Positions 17,166-27,299 of a stretch of 64,000 bases of DNA are shown here, one piece after another; position 1 is the first letter of the stretch, and the number at the start of each line of letters is the position of its first letter. The position numbers and the translations under genes were made by a program. Source of the stretch: Fulvimonas sp. R45. Lineage in GTDB: Bacteria > Pseudomonadota > Gammaproteobacteria > Xanthomonadales > Rhodanobacteraceae. The stretch lies in assembly GCF_030504985.1 (NCBI RefSeq), contig NZ_JASERU010000009.1, positions 79,535 through 143,534 on the forward strand. Direction: 5' to 3'. The notes below the pieces were generated by a model. It did no database searches and was not told where the DNA came from. It saw only the letters and a program-made list of their open reading frames with translations.

Positions 17166-17195
17166 TTGACAACGTTGCGCCTCGGGCTCGATAAA
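17166..17195 (+). promoter_or_regulatory. nagP promoter with NagR-like operator
   Basis: TTGACA (17166-17171), an 18-bp spacer and GATAAA (17190-17195). The operator TGACAACGTTGCG (core CAACGTTG) starts inside the -35 box and matches the left arm of the operator at 16937. It lies 66 bp before the nagP ATG. Confidence 0.6.
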
Positions 17196-17261
17196 GGCCA
17201 TCGGAGCGGCGCCGCCCACGGGGCTGGGCGCGCGCCGGTGTTCATCACGGGGAAAAAATCC

Positions 17262-18548
17262 ATGTCGTCCATCTCGCTCGCCCACGACACGCCGCGCACG
17301 TCCAGCCTGCTGCCGATGATCATCATCGGCGTGCTGTTCTTCATCTTCGGCTTCGTCACCTGGCTCAACGGGCCGCTGACCATCTTCGTCAAGCTGGCCT
17401 TCCACCTCGACGACGTCAGCGCGTTCCTGATCCCGGTGGCGTTCTACGTGTCGTATTTCGTGCTGGCGCTGCCGGCAGCGGCGGTGCTCAAGCGCACCGG
17501 CATGAAGAAGGGCATGGCGCTGGGCCTGTTCGTGATGGCCATCGGCGCGGTGCTGTTCGGCCAGTTCATCGCCATGCGCCAGTACCACGGCGCGCTGGTG
17601 GGGCTGTTCGTGATCGGTGCCGGCCTGTCGCTGCTGCAGACCGCGTCCAATCCCTACGTCAGCATCCTCGGCCCGATCGACAGCGCGGCGCAGCGCATCG
17701 CCTTCATGGGCATCTGCAACAAGTTCGCCGGCTTCCTTGCGCCGTTCGTGTTCGGCGCCCTGGTGCTGCACGGCATCGACGCGCTCGACCAGCAGGTGAA
17801 GGCCGCACCCACCGCCGCCGCCGCGCAGGAATTGCTGAACAGCTTCGCCGCGCGGGTGTATTGGCCGTACATGGTGATGGCGGCGCTGCTGGTGCTGCTG
17901 GCGATCTGGGTGCTGCGCTCGTCGCTGCCGGAGATCAAGCCGGCCGGCGCCAACAGCGAGGAGGAGATCGGCCACCGCGGCGGCGGCATCTTCAGCTTCC
18001 CGCACCTGTGGCTGGGCGTGCTGTGCCTGTTCCTGTACGTGGGCGCCGAGGTCATGGCCGGCGACGCGATCGGCATCTACGGCCAGAGCCTGGGACTGCC
18101 GCTGGAGGCCACCAAGAACTTCACCTCCTTCACCATGTTCGCGATGCTGGCCGGCTACCTGGCCGGGCTGGCGCTGATCCCGCGCTTCATCTCGCAGCAG
18201 CGCTACCTGGCGGTATCGGCCGTGCTGGGGGTGGTGTTCGCGGTCTGCGCCTATGCCACGTCGGGCTACGTCTCGGTGAGCTTCGTGGCGGCGCTGGGTT
18301 TCGCCAACGCCATGATGTGGCCGGCGATCTTCCCGCTGGCGATCAAGGGGCTGGGCCGGCATACCGAGGCCGGCTCGGCGCTGCTGATCATGGGCATCGT
18401 GGGCGGCGCGCTGATCCCGCAGGCGTTCGTGCACCTGAAGGAACACATCGACTTCCAGCTCGCCTTCCTGCTGGTGATGGTGCCGTGCTACCTGTACATC
18501 CTGTACTACGGCATGCACGGCCATGCCGTGGGCGAGCACGCCTCCTGA
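17262..18548 (+). CDS. nagP: GlcNAc permease, FHS-type sugar MFS transporter
   Basis: 428 aa, 12 hydrophobic segments, inner membrane. Fucose/glucose-galactose:H+ symporter family: LLPMIIIGVLFFIFGFVTWLNG in TM1, QTASNPYVSILGP in TM4/5, MWPAIFPLAIKGLG in TM10, GGALIPQAF. NagP transporters belong to this family, and the divergent position next to the kinase and in front of nagR-nagB-nagA fits GlcNAc uptake without a PTS. ATG at 17262 follows GGGGAAAAAA. A glucose or fucose role is possible from family alone; the context makes GlcNAc much more likely. Confidence 0.87.
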   Translation: MSSISLAHDTPRTSSLLPMIIIGVLFFIFGFVTWLNGPLTIFVKLAFHLDDVSAFLIPVAFYVSYFVLALPAAAVLKRTGMKKGMALGLFVMAIGAVLFGQFIAMRQYHGALVGLFVIGAGLSLLQTASNPYVSILGPIDSAAQRIAFMGICNKFAGFLAPFVFGALVLHGIDALDQQVKAAPTAAAAQELLNSFAARVYWPYMVMAALLVLLAIWVLRSSLPEIKPAGANSEEEIGHRGGGIFSFPHLWLGVLCLFLYVGAEVMAGDAIGIYGQSLGLPLEATKNFTSFTMFAMLAGYLAGLALIPRFISQQRYLAVSAVLGVVFAVCAYATSGYVSVSFVAALGFANAMMWPAIFPLAIKGLGRHTEAGSALLIMGIVGGALIPQAFVHLKEHIDFQLAFLLVMVPCYLYILYYGMHGHAVGEHAS

Positions 18549-18630
18549 CGCGCCATGCATCGCCCCGTGCCCGCCATCGCCCGCGACGGCTGGGCTACCA
18601 TGTCCCCCACGCTCCCAGGAGTTCCCTCCG

Positions 18631-19662
18631 TTGCGCAGTCCCACCATCAAGGACGTCGCCCGCCACGCCGGCGTCTCGCTGAAGACCGTCTCGCGCGTGA
18701 TCAACCACGAGGCGGCGGTGCGCAGCGAAACCCGCGAGAAGGTGGAACGGGCGATCGCGCAGCTCGGCTACCGCCCCGACCCTTCCGCGCGCAGCCTGCG
18801 CAGCACGCACTCGTTCGCGATCGGGCTGGTGTACGACAACCCGAACGCGCACTACGTGATCGACATGCAGAACGGCGTGTTGTCGGCCTGCCGCGAGCGC
18901 GGCTTCGGCCTGCAGATCCATCCCTGCGACGCCACCTCGCCCAAGCTGGCCGAGGAACTGGTCGCGCTGGTCAAGCGCTCGCGCCTGGCCGGGCTGGTGC
19001 TGGCGCCGCCGATGTCGGAGCAGGCGCCGCTGATCGCCATGCTGAAGGCGCACGACATCGCCTTCGTGCGCATCATCTCCTCGCGCGAGGACCCGCACGA
19101 CGGCTCGCCCTGCGTCTACATCGACGACCGCCATGCGGCCTATGCCATCACCGAACACCTGATCCAGCTCGGCCACACGCGCATCGGCTTCCTGTGGGGC
19201 GAGCCGCACCACCGCTCCAGCCCGGAACGCTACCAGGGCTACGCGGACGCGCTGAAGGACTACGGCCTGCCGCCCAACAGGAAGCTGGTGCTGCCCGGCC
19301 GCTACGCCTTCGACGACGGCTTCCGCAGCGCGCGCAAGCTGCTCGCGCTGAAGGACAAGGAGCGCCCCACCGCGATCTTCGGCAGCAACGACGAGATTGC
19401 CGCCGGCGTGCTGGCCGCGGCGCGCTCGATCGGGCTGGACGTGCCGTGGGACCTCTCCATCGCCGGCTTCGAGGACAGCCCGTTCTCCAAGCAGGCCTGG
19501 CCGGCGCTGACCACCGCGCGGCAGTCGATCGCCGAGGTGGGACGGCACGCCGCGCTGCGGCTGATGCGCAGCCTGCAGCAGCCCGACCCCGGCCCGGCCA
19601 GCGAGGGCTTCCTGCCCGAGCTGGTGGTGCGCGGTTCCACCGCGCCGCCGCGGCAGGGCTGA
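18631..19662 (+). CDS. nagR: LacI-family repressor of GlcNAc use
   Basis: 343 aa. N-terminal HTH IKDVARHAGVSLKTVSRVIN (about residues 6-25), hinge RPDPSARSLRS, then a periplasmic-binding-protein-like effector domain (IGLVYDNPNAHYV ... GSNDEIAAG). TTG at 18631 is taken as start because AGGAG lies 10 bp before it and it places the HTH at the usual position; the frame stays open to 18523 but that stretch overlaps the nagP end. It lies 82 bp after nagP and before nagB-II. It probably represses both divergent promoters by the TGACAACG operators. Confidence 0.88.
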   Translation: MRSPTIKDVARHAGVSLKTVSRVINHEAAVRSETREKVERAIAQLGYRPDPSARSLRSTHSFAIGLVYDNPNAHYVIDMQNGVLSACRERGFGLQIHPCDATSPKLAEELVALVKRSRLAGLVLAPPMSEQAPLIAMLKAHDIAFVRIISSREDPHDGSPCVYIDDRHAAYAITEHLIQLGHTRIGFLWGEPHHRSSPERYQGYADALKDYGLPPNRKLVLPGRYAFDDGFRSARKLLALKDKERPTAIFGSNDEIAAGVLAAARSIGLDVPWDLSIAGFEDSPFSKQAWPALTTARQSIAEVGRHAALRLMRSLQQPDPGPASEGFLPELVVRGSTAPPRQG

Positions 19663-19679
19663 GCCTCCCGGCTTCTGCT

Positions 19680-19796
19680 CGTCATCCCGGCGCAGGCCGG
19701 AGGCGCTTTATCAACAGACGAAGGTCTGGTCATCCAGCAGCCGCACGGCCCGAGCAGGCGTCGTCGCACTCGATCCCGGCCTGCGCCGGGATGACG
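19680..19796 (+). repeat. REPIN-like repeat with CGTCATCCCGGCGCAGGCCGG ends (copy 1)
   Basis: 117 bp with inverted ends (CGTCATCCCGGCGCAGG / CCTGCGCCGGGATGACG) and an inner segment GGAGGCGCTTTATCAACAGA identical to the copy at 50599. A third copy is at 38476. It separates nagR from nagB-II inside the operon. Confidence 0.8.
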
Positions 19797-19881
19797 GCAT
19801 GCTCGAACGTCGCGCCTCCATCCCTTGCAACCTCTCCCCGCACGCCCCAGCCGGCGTGCCGTCGACCTTCCCGGAGTCCCC

Positions 19882-20916
19882 ATGAAGTCCCCCAGCGACA
19901 CCCTGATGTACCGCGAGGCCAAGGAAACCGCCGCGGTGGTCGAGCGCCAGCTCGAGCGCAATGCCGCCACCCTCGCCGCGCTCGGCAGGCAGTTGCGCGC
20001 CGCGCCGCCGCGCTTCATCGTCACCTGCGCGCGCGGCAGCTCCGACCATGCCGCCGCCTACGCCAAGTACGTGTTCGAGACCCGGCTCGGCCTGGTCACC
20101 GCCTCCGCCTCGCCGTCGATTTCCTCGATCTACGACGCCGACCTGAAGCTGGACGGCGCGCTGTTCATCGCCATCTCGCAATCCGGCAAGAGCCCCGACC
20201 TGCTGCGCAGCGCGCAGGCCGCCAGGGACGCCGGCGCGCGCGTGCTGGCCATGGTCAACGTGGAGGATTCCCCGCTGGCCGCGCTGGCCGACACGGTGAT
20301 CCCGCTGCACGCCGGCCCGGAACGCAGCGTGGCCGCCACCAAGAGCTACCTCGCCACGCTCGCCGCCGTGCTGCAGCTGGTGGCGCACTGGAGCGACGAC
20401 GCCACCCTGCACGACGTCTGCGCCCGCCTGCCCGCCGACCTGCGGCGCGGCTGGGACGGCGACTGGAGCGCGCTCGCGGACGGCCTGCGCGAGGTGGGCA
20501 ACCTGTTCGTGGTCGGCCGCGGCTACGGCTTCGGCGCCGCGCTGGAGGCCGCGCTCAAGCTCAAGGAAACCTGCGGCCTGCATGCCGAGGCGTTCAGCGC
20601 GGCCGAGGTGAAGCACGGTCCGATGGCGCTGGTGGGCGCGGGTTTCCCGGTGCTGTTCTTCGCCCAGGACGACGGCTCGCTGGCCAACACGCTGGCGGTG
20701 GCCAACGAGTTCCGCGCCCGCGGCGCGCGCGTGTTCGTCGCCGCGCCGGGCGAACACGGCCCCGACGCGCTGCCGCTGCCGGCCGACCTCGCGCCCATCG
20801 CCACCCCGCTGCTGGCGGTGCAGAGCTTCTACCGCGCCGCCAGCGCGCTGTCGCTGGTGCGCGGCTACGATCCCGACGTGCCGCCGCACCTCAACAAGGT
20901 CACGGAGACGGTGTGA
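19882..20916 (+). CDS. nagB-II: Glucosamine-6-phosphate deaminase, SIS-domain (NagB-II) type
   Basis: 344 aa. Converts glucosamine 6-phosphate to fructose 6-phosphate and ammonia. Two SIS domains: CARGSSDHAAAYAKYVFE and SQSGKSPDLL (first, about 48-140), VVGRGYGFGAALEAALKLKE and AEVKHGPMALV (second, about 210-330). It resembles the isomerase half of GlmS but has no glutaminase domain, which is the NagB-II pattern. ATG at 19882 follows GGAG. The stop overlaps the nagA start (TGATG), so the two are translationally coupled. Confidence 0.88.
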   Translation: MKSPSDTLMYREAKETAAVVERQLERNAATLAALGRQLRAAPPRFIVTCARGSSDHAAAYAKYVFETRLGLVTASASPSISSIYDADLKLDGALFIAISQSGKSPDLLRSAQAARDAGARVLAMVNVEDSPLAALADTVIPLHAGPERSVAATKSYLATLAAVLQLVAHWSDDATLHDVCARLPADLRRGWDGDWSALADGLREVGNLFVVGRGYGFGAALEAALKLKETCGLHAEAFSAAEVKHGPMALVGAGFPVLFFAQDDGSLANTLAVANEFRARGARVFVAAPGEHGPDALPLPADLAPIATPLLAVQSFYRAASALSLVRGYDPDVPPHLNKVTETV

Positions 20917-22073
20917 TGGAGAACCAGTCGACAACCGCCCTCGTCAACGGCCGCGTGCTGGGCGACCACGGCCCGCGCGAGGGCCTGGCCGTGCTGGTGG
21001 AAGGTGGGCGCATCGCCGCCCTCGTGGCACAGGATGACCCGCGCGTCGCCGCCGCGCGCCCGCACGACCTGCAGGGGAACCTGCTGCTGCCCGGCTTCAT
21101 CGACGTGCAGGTCAACGGCGGCGGCGGCCTGCTGTTCAACGACGCGCCCACGGTGGACACGCTGCGCGGCATCGCCGCCGCGCACCGCAAGTTTGGCACC
21201 ACCGGCCTGCTGCCCACCCTGATCACCGATACCGCCGAAAAGATGCACGCCGCGCTGGACGCGGTGGACGCGGCGATCGAACAGGGCGTGCCCGGCATCC
21301 TCGGCATCCACGTCGAAGGGCCGTTCCTCGCGCCGGGGCGCAAGGGCATCCACGACGCTTCGCTGTTCCGCCACCCCGACGCCGACGACATCGCCATGCT
21401 CGCCGCCAGACACCGCGGCAAGGTGATGCTGACGCTGGCGCCCGAGCAGGTCTCCATCGACGCCATCCGCACCCTGGCCGGGGCCGGCGTGATCGTGGTC
21501 GCCGGCCATACCGCGGCCGACTACGCCACCACCCGCGCCGCGCTCGACGCCGGCATCAGCGGCTTCACCCACCTCTACAACGCGATGACGCCGCTGGCCA
21601 GCCGCGAGCCCGGCGTGGTCGGCGCCGCGCTGGACGACCCGCACAGCTGGTGCGGCCTGATCGTCGACGGCCACCACGTCCACCCCGCCGCGCTGCGCGT
21701 GGCGATCGCCGCCAAGCCGCGCGGCAAGTGCGTGCTGGTCACCGACGCGATGCCGCCGGTGGGTTCGGACAACCCGGAATACGTGCTCAACGGCCAGACC
21801 ATCGTCGCCCGCGACGGCATCTGCCAGAGCGACGCCGGCGTGCTGGCCGGCTCCGCGCTGGACATGGCCACCGGCGTGCGCAACCTGGTCGGGATGGTCG
21901 GCCTGCCGCTGGCCGAGGCGTCGCGCATGGCCAGCGCGTACCCGGCCGCGTGGATCGGGCTGGAGCGCACGCACGGACGGATCGCCGCCGGCTACCGCGC
22001 CGATTTCGTCGTGCTGGACGATACTTTGCACGTGCGGGAAACCTGGATCGGCGGAACCGGTCATCGCCACTGA
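20916..22073 (+). CDS. nagA: N-acetylglucosamine-6-phosphate deacetylase
   Basis: 385 aa, cytoplasmic amidohydrolase that removes acetate from GlcNAc-6-P before NagB-II acts. Motifs: LLPGFIDVQVNGGGG, HVEGPFLAPGRKGIHD (metal Glu), VAGHTAADY and THLYNAM (metal His residues), LVTDAMPPVG (catalytic Asp). The length is usual for NagA. The first codon overlaps the nagB-II stop by one base. It is the last gene of the plus-strand nag operon. Confidence 0.93.
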   Translation: MENQSTTALVNGRVLGDHGPREGLAVLVEGGRIAALVAQDDPRVAAARPHDLQGNLLLPGFIDVQVNGGGGLLFNDAPTVDTLRGIAAAHRKFGTTGLLPTLITDTAEKMHAALDAVDAAIEQGVPGILGIHVEGPFLAPGRKGIHDASLFRHPDADDIAMLAARHRGKVMLTLAPEQVSIDAIRTLAGAGVIVVAGHTAADYATTRAALDAGISGFTHLYNAMTPLASREPGVVGAALDDPHSWCGLIVDGHHVHPAALRVAIAAKPRGKCVLVTDAMPPVGSDNPEYVLNGQTIVARDGICQSDAGVLAGSALDMATGVRNLVGMVGLPLAEASRMASAYPAAWIGLERTHGRIAAGYRADFVVLDDTLHVRETWIGGTGHRH

Positions 22074-22119
22074 CCAGGGCCGGCTCCCGACATCGCCTGT
22101 CCCCGGAGAGGACGCCAGC

Positions 22120-22671
22120 ATGCAGCGAACGCAGTGCCTGTCCGTATCGATGATCGCGCTGCTTCTCGCGGCATGCGGCCCCTCGGACGAAGAGCTGGCG
22201 TCGCTGGGGCGACACCAGCGCATCCAGGTCGACGCACCGGTACAGGCGACGTCGAGCATCACGATCGATGCGCCGGCAAGTCGCGTCTGGTCCATCCTCG
22301 CCAATGTCGCTGACTGGCCTCGATGGCAACGGGAGATCGATGCCACCTCGTCCGTCCACGCACTGGGCGAGAATCGCCGGTTCACCTGGCGGACCGGCGG
22401 CATGACCATCCACTCCCGCGTCGTCCTGTCCGAACCCGACACGGCGCTGGCGTGGACCGGTCGGGCCTACCTCGCCAGGGCGCTCCACGTCTGGAAGCTG
22501 ACGGCCTTGAGCCCGACCCGGACGCGGGTCGAAAGCAGCGAATCGATGGACGGCTTCCTGCTTTCGCACTTCTATTCGTCGGCCCAGCTTCAGGCCACCG
22601 AAGACCATTGGCTCGCCAGCCTCAAGGCCGCGGCGGAGTCGGCGCGACCCGCGGAACAAGCCCACCGGTGA
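22120..22671 (+). CDS. SRPBCC/START-fold lipoprotein
   Basis: 183 aa. Lipobox ALLLAAC with Cys at residue 20, so it is probably membrane-anchored in the periplasm. Residues about 45-175 (ITIDAPASRVWSILANVADW ... RWQREIDA ... FTWRTGGM) match the polyketide cyclase/SRPBCC fold. ATG at 22120 follows a GGAGAGGA tract by 6 or more bases. It lies 46 bp after nagA but is not an obvious part of GlcNAc use. Ligand unknown. Confidence 0.75.
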   Translation: MQRTQCLSVSMIALLLAACGPSDEELASLGRHQRIQVDAPVQATSSITIDAPASRVWSILANVADWPRWQREIDATSSVHALGENRRFTWRTGGMTIHSRVVLSEPDTALAWTGRAYLARALHVWKLTALSPTRTRVESSESMDGFLLSHFYSSAQLQATEDHWLASLKAAAESARPAEQAHR

Positions 22672-22712
22672 CGCCGGCTCCCCGCCGGACCGGCGCGATG
22701 TCCGCCCCCTCA

Positions 22713-22910
22713 GAGCCTGTTCACGATCTCCAGACACCTCGCGTTGGCCTCGCATGGCCGCCATGCGAGGCCCACCCGCAGGGCCGGGTCTGTTTGCGCA
22801 CAGGCCAGCGTCATCGCTCCGTCGTGGACGGACGTCCACGCCCTCGCTCTTCCTTGGCCTGTGCGCAAACAGCTCCCGGCGCGGGGTACTTGGAGATCGT
22901 GAACAGGCTC
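22713..22910 (-). mobile_element. Non-autonomous element, copy 2 (complete)
   Basis: 198 bp. Ends GAGCCTGTTCA / TGAACAGGCTC, flanked by TCA (22710-22712) and TTA (22911-22913), both TNA. The core with GTGGACGGACGTCCAC is in the reverse orientation to copies 1 and 3. The right TNA is the stop codon of the adjacent minus-strand gene. Confidence 0.85.
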
Positions 22911-24635
22911 TTACTCGAACACGTGCAACCGCCCGAAGATCCACGCGTGGTACGACGCCAGCAGCGCCTTGTCCGCGCAGTCGTCGTAGCGACCGTCGCA
23001 GCGCTCGCGCAGCGCCTTCTGCGCCGCGAAGTACGGGTCCAGCGGCAGGCCGGCCGCCTGCAGCACCAGGCCCGGCAGGTAGGCGATGTCGAGCATCGGG
23101 TAGGCCGGCAGCGCCGGGCCGGGCACGTTGCTCTTGATCATGTAGTAGGTCAGGTAGTCGCGGTACGGCGCCAGCGCGGGCGGCAGCTCGCGCCGCAGGG
23201 TGGGCATCAGGCTGTCGAACGAGGGCTGGTGGTCGCCGAAGTGCACCAGCACGGTGGGCCGCGCCCGGTCGAGGAAGGCGTGTTCCAGCCCCTGCATCGC
23301 CACGTCCGAGTCGTGCAGGCGCGACAGGTAGGTGTCGAAGTTCAGCGCCGCGTCCGCTGGCAAGCCATGCAGCAGATTCTGGAACGGCTTCGGCAGCGTG
23401 TTCATCGGGTCGTCGTGCGGACCGTGCTCGTTGATGGTGAGCACCACCAGGAACACCGGCTGGCCCGGCTTGCGGGCGCCCGACCGGTCCAGCTCGGCGT
23501 ACACGCGCTCGGCGGCGGCGAACATCTGCGCGTCGGTCTCTTCCCAGTCGTCCAGGCCCAGCTCGCCGGCGCCGTAGAAGCGGTCGATGCCATAGGCCTT
23601 GTACGCGTCCTCGCCGTTGAGGAAGTCGCCGTGGGTGGGGTAGACGGCCACCGTGAGGTAGCCCAGCCGCTTCAGCAGCAACGGCAGCGAGTCGCGCATG
23701 CGCGGCGCCAGCACGTAGGGCGCGTACATGCCGCCGGGGCCGAAGATGTCCTGCGGCAGGCCGGTGAGCGAGGCGAACTCGCTGACCCAGGTGCCGCCGC
23801 CGAAGGTATGCGTGCGCAGCACGCCGTGGCCGCGGGTGCGCGCGTCGGGCAGGAACATCGCCGCGTGGCAGGCCGGCACGTCGCAATGCGCGTACGGCGC
23901 CGGATCGAAGGTGCTCTCTTCCAGCACCTGCACGATGTCCGGGTACTGCGCCGCCGGCACGCCGCCCGGCGCAGCGGTGGCGGTGGCCTGCCAGTCGCGC
24001 TCGGCGATGGCGGCGTCGGCCATCGGCGGCAGGTGCACGCTGGAGTCGCGCAGGTTGACGAAGAAGTCGGTCAGCACCGCGTCGTCGGACATCTTGTCCC
24101 AGGCGTCGCGCGCATGCACCCGCGCGAACGGGCCCGACGGCAGCAGGCAGATCCAGAACGCCAGCGCGAAGACGGCGAAGCCGCCGAGGCGCAGCGCCGC
24201 ACGCGGCCAGCGCCGCCAGTGCGCGAACAGCGGCCGGCTGCCGCGCCAGGCCAGCCACAGCAGCAGCGGCACGGCCACCGCCACGGCCAGCCCCACGCTG
24301 TAGATATGCGGGTAGCGGCGCAGCGTCTCGAACAGGCTGGAGCGCACGTAGTACACGAAGTCGGCCGGCATCAGCGGCGACTCGAGGTATTCCTGCTTCA
24401 TCACCGTGATCGCGCGCAGCAGCAGGAACAGCCCGCCGCCCAGCACCAGCGCGAAGGCCGCGCGCGCGAACGCGCACAGGCCGGCGCCGGCCACGCACAG
24501 CATCAGCGCGAACACGAAGCCGCGCTGCTCCGGCAGCGGCTCGCGCCAGGCGGTGAGCCAGGCGCAGGCCGCGAAGAACAGCAGCGCGGCGACCAGGGTC
24601 GCGCGCCGACGGGTGAGGCGAAACGGTTGCCGCAT
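22911..24635 (-). CDS. LTA-synthase-like sulfatase/phosphotransferase, inner membrane
   Basis: 574 aa. About five N-terminal membrane segments (to about residue 190) and a periplasmic alkaline-phosphatase-fold domain. VQVLEESTFDP supplies a metal Glu, FGGGTWVSEFASLTG contains the nucleophilic Thr in the LtaS context, and HFGDHQPSF is a metal site. The family transfers glycerol-phosphate or phosphoethanolamine groups to envelope glycans or lipids; the acceptor here is unknown. ATG at 24635 is preferred over 24674 because GGGGCAACACC precedes it. The stop codon TAA is contributed by the TNA flank of mobile-element copy 2. Confidence 0.82.
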   Translation of the reverse strand: MRQPFRLTRRRATLVAALLFFAACAWLTAWREPLPEQRGFVFALMLCVAGAGLCAFARAAFALVLGGGLFLLLRAITVMKQEYLESPLMPADFVYYVRSSLFETLRRYPHIYSVGLAVAVAVPLLLWLAWRGSRPLFAHWRRWPRAALRLGGFAVFALAFWICLLPSGPFARVHARDAWDKMSDDAVLTDFFVNLRDSSVHLPPMADAAIAERDWQATATAAPGGVPAAQYPDIVQVLEESTFDPAPYAHCDVPACHAAMFLPDARTRGHGVLRTHTFGGGTWVSEFASLTGLPQDIFGPGGMYAPYVLAPRMRDSLPLLLKRLGYLTVAVYPTHGDFLNGEDAYKAYGIDRFYGAGELGLDDWEETDAQMFAAAERVYAELDRSGARKPGQPVFLVVLTINEHGPHDDPMNTLPKPFQNLLHGLPADAALNFDTYLSRLHDSDVAMQGLEHAFLDRARPTVLVHFGDHQPSFDSLMPTLRRELPPALAPYRDYLTYYMIKSNVPGPALPAYPMLDIAYLPGLVLQAAGLPLDPYFAAQKALRERCDGRYDDCADKALLASYHAWIFGRLHVFE

Positions 24636-24847
24636 GGTGTTGCCCCTGTGCTGGGCGCCGTGGCGGCGGCGCACCGTGTCGAACGTGGCGGTATTCTAGG
24701 GACCCCGCGCCTGTCGGTGGCGGCCCGCGGCCGCGGCCGTTGCCGGCCATTCCGCTTTCGCACGCCCGCCCCGCACGCGACCGGCGCGCGACACCGCGCT
24801 GCCATCCCTGCCGGCCAGAATCCACCCATTTCCACCCGGAGCCTTCC

Positions 24848-26848
<2,001 letters not shown>

Positions 26849-26852
26849 GGCT

Positions 26853-26958
26853 TTGCCCCCTCTCCCCTTTGGGGAGGGGATTGAGGCAAGGGGCGGGGCT
26901 CGCCCTGAGCAAGCTGTTTGCGTTCGCCTCCTCTCCCCGGCGGGGAGAGGGAGAAGGC
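26853..26958. repeat. Intergenic GGGGAGAGG-hairpin repeat pair
   Basis: CCCCTCTCCCC-TTT-GGGGAGGGG and TCTCCCCGGCGGGGAGA hairpins flank GAGCAAGCTGTTTGC-TTCGCC. The same module occurs inverted at about 49,866-49,925. It fills most of the gap between cpdB and the thr promoter. Confidence 0.7.
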
Positions 26959-27019
26959 GGCGGCGAACGTATGGACGTCCAGACGCCTGTGCCCACGCCC
27001 CCATATTCCGCAAAGTCTA

Positions 27020-27049
27020 TTGACAGCCGCGCAAGGCGCCCCCTATCTT
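27020..27049 (+). promoter_or_regulatory. thr operon promoter, -10 box 7 nt before the leader ATG
   Basis: TTGACA (27020-27025), an 18-bp spacer and TATCTT (27044-27049). The leader ATG at 27057 lies just 7 nt past the -10 box, where transcription normally starts, so the mRNA is predicted to be leaderless. Confidence 0.7.
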
Positions 27050-27056
27050 CGAAGCC

Positions 27057-27209
27057 ATGTCGCCCTTCTCCGCGCCCGCACGCACGTTCCACGCCCCGGC
27101 TCCCGCCGGGCGCGCGCGGCTGGTCGCAGGCGGCATCGCCACCATCGCCACGATCATTACCACCGGTACCGGTACCACCGGCTACGGGTGGGTGTCCGCG
27201 CGCGAGTAA
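27057..27209 (+). CDS. thrL: thr operon leader peptide
   Basis: 50 aa, ending in TAA. Residues 27-41 read [15 protein letters not shown]: a run of Ile and Thr codons, the regulatory amino acids of threonine biosynthesis. There is no Shine-Dalgarno sequence, and the start lies at the predicted +1. Ribosome stalling on these codons at low Thr/Ile would control folding of the downstream leader RNA (27224-27296) before thrA. E. coli ThrL is shorter but has the same composition. Confidence 0.85.
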   Translation: MSPFSAPARTFHAPAPAGRARLVAGGIATIATIITTGTGTTGYGWVSARE

Positions 27210-27223
27210 CCCTTACACGCCAC

Positions 27224-27296
27224 GGTCCCGCCCTCGACGAGGCGGGCCGGCGCGATCCGACACCGCCAGGCAAGGACGGGACCTCCACCGGAGGTC
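27224..27296 (+). promoter_or_regulatory. thr leader RNA switch with Shine-Dalgarno-sequestering hairpin
   Basis: Three mutually exclusive pairings are visible: hairpin A, CCCGCC (27227-27232) with GGCGGG (27241-27246); hairpin B, GACCTCC (27280-27286) with GGAGGTC (27290-27296), which buries the thrA ribosome site; and a long-range pairing GGTCCCG (27224-27230) with CGGGACC (27277-27283) that would break both. There is no T-run, so control is probably at translation rather than by an intrinsic terminator. This is inference from base pairing. Confidence 0.55.
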
Positions 27297-27299
27297 ACT

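Noticed and set aside
27210..27299. Classical intrinsic terminator in the thr leader
   Set aside because: Stable hairpins are present but without any T-run; control by ribosome-site access fits better.
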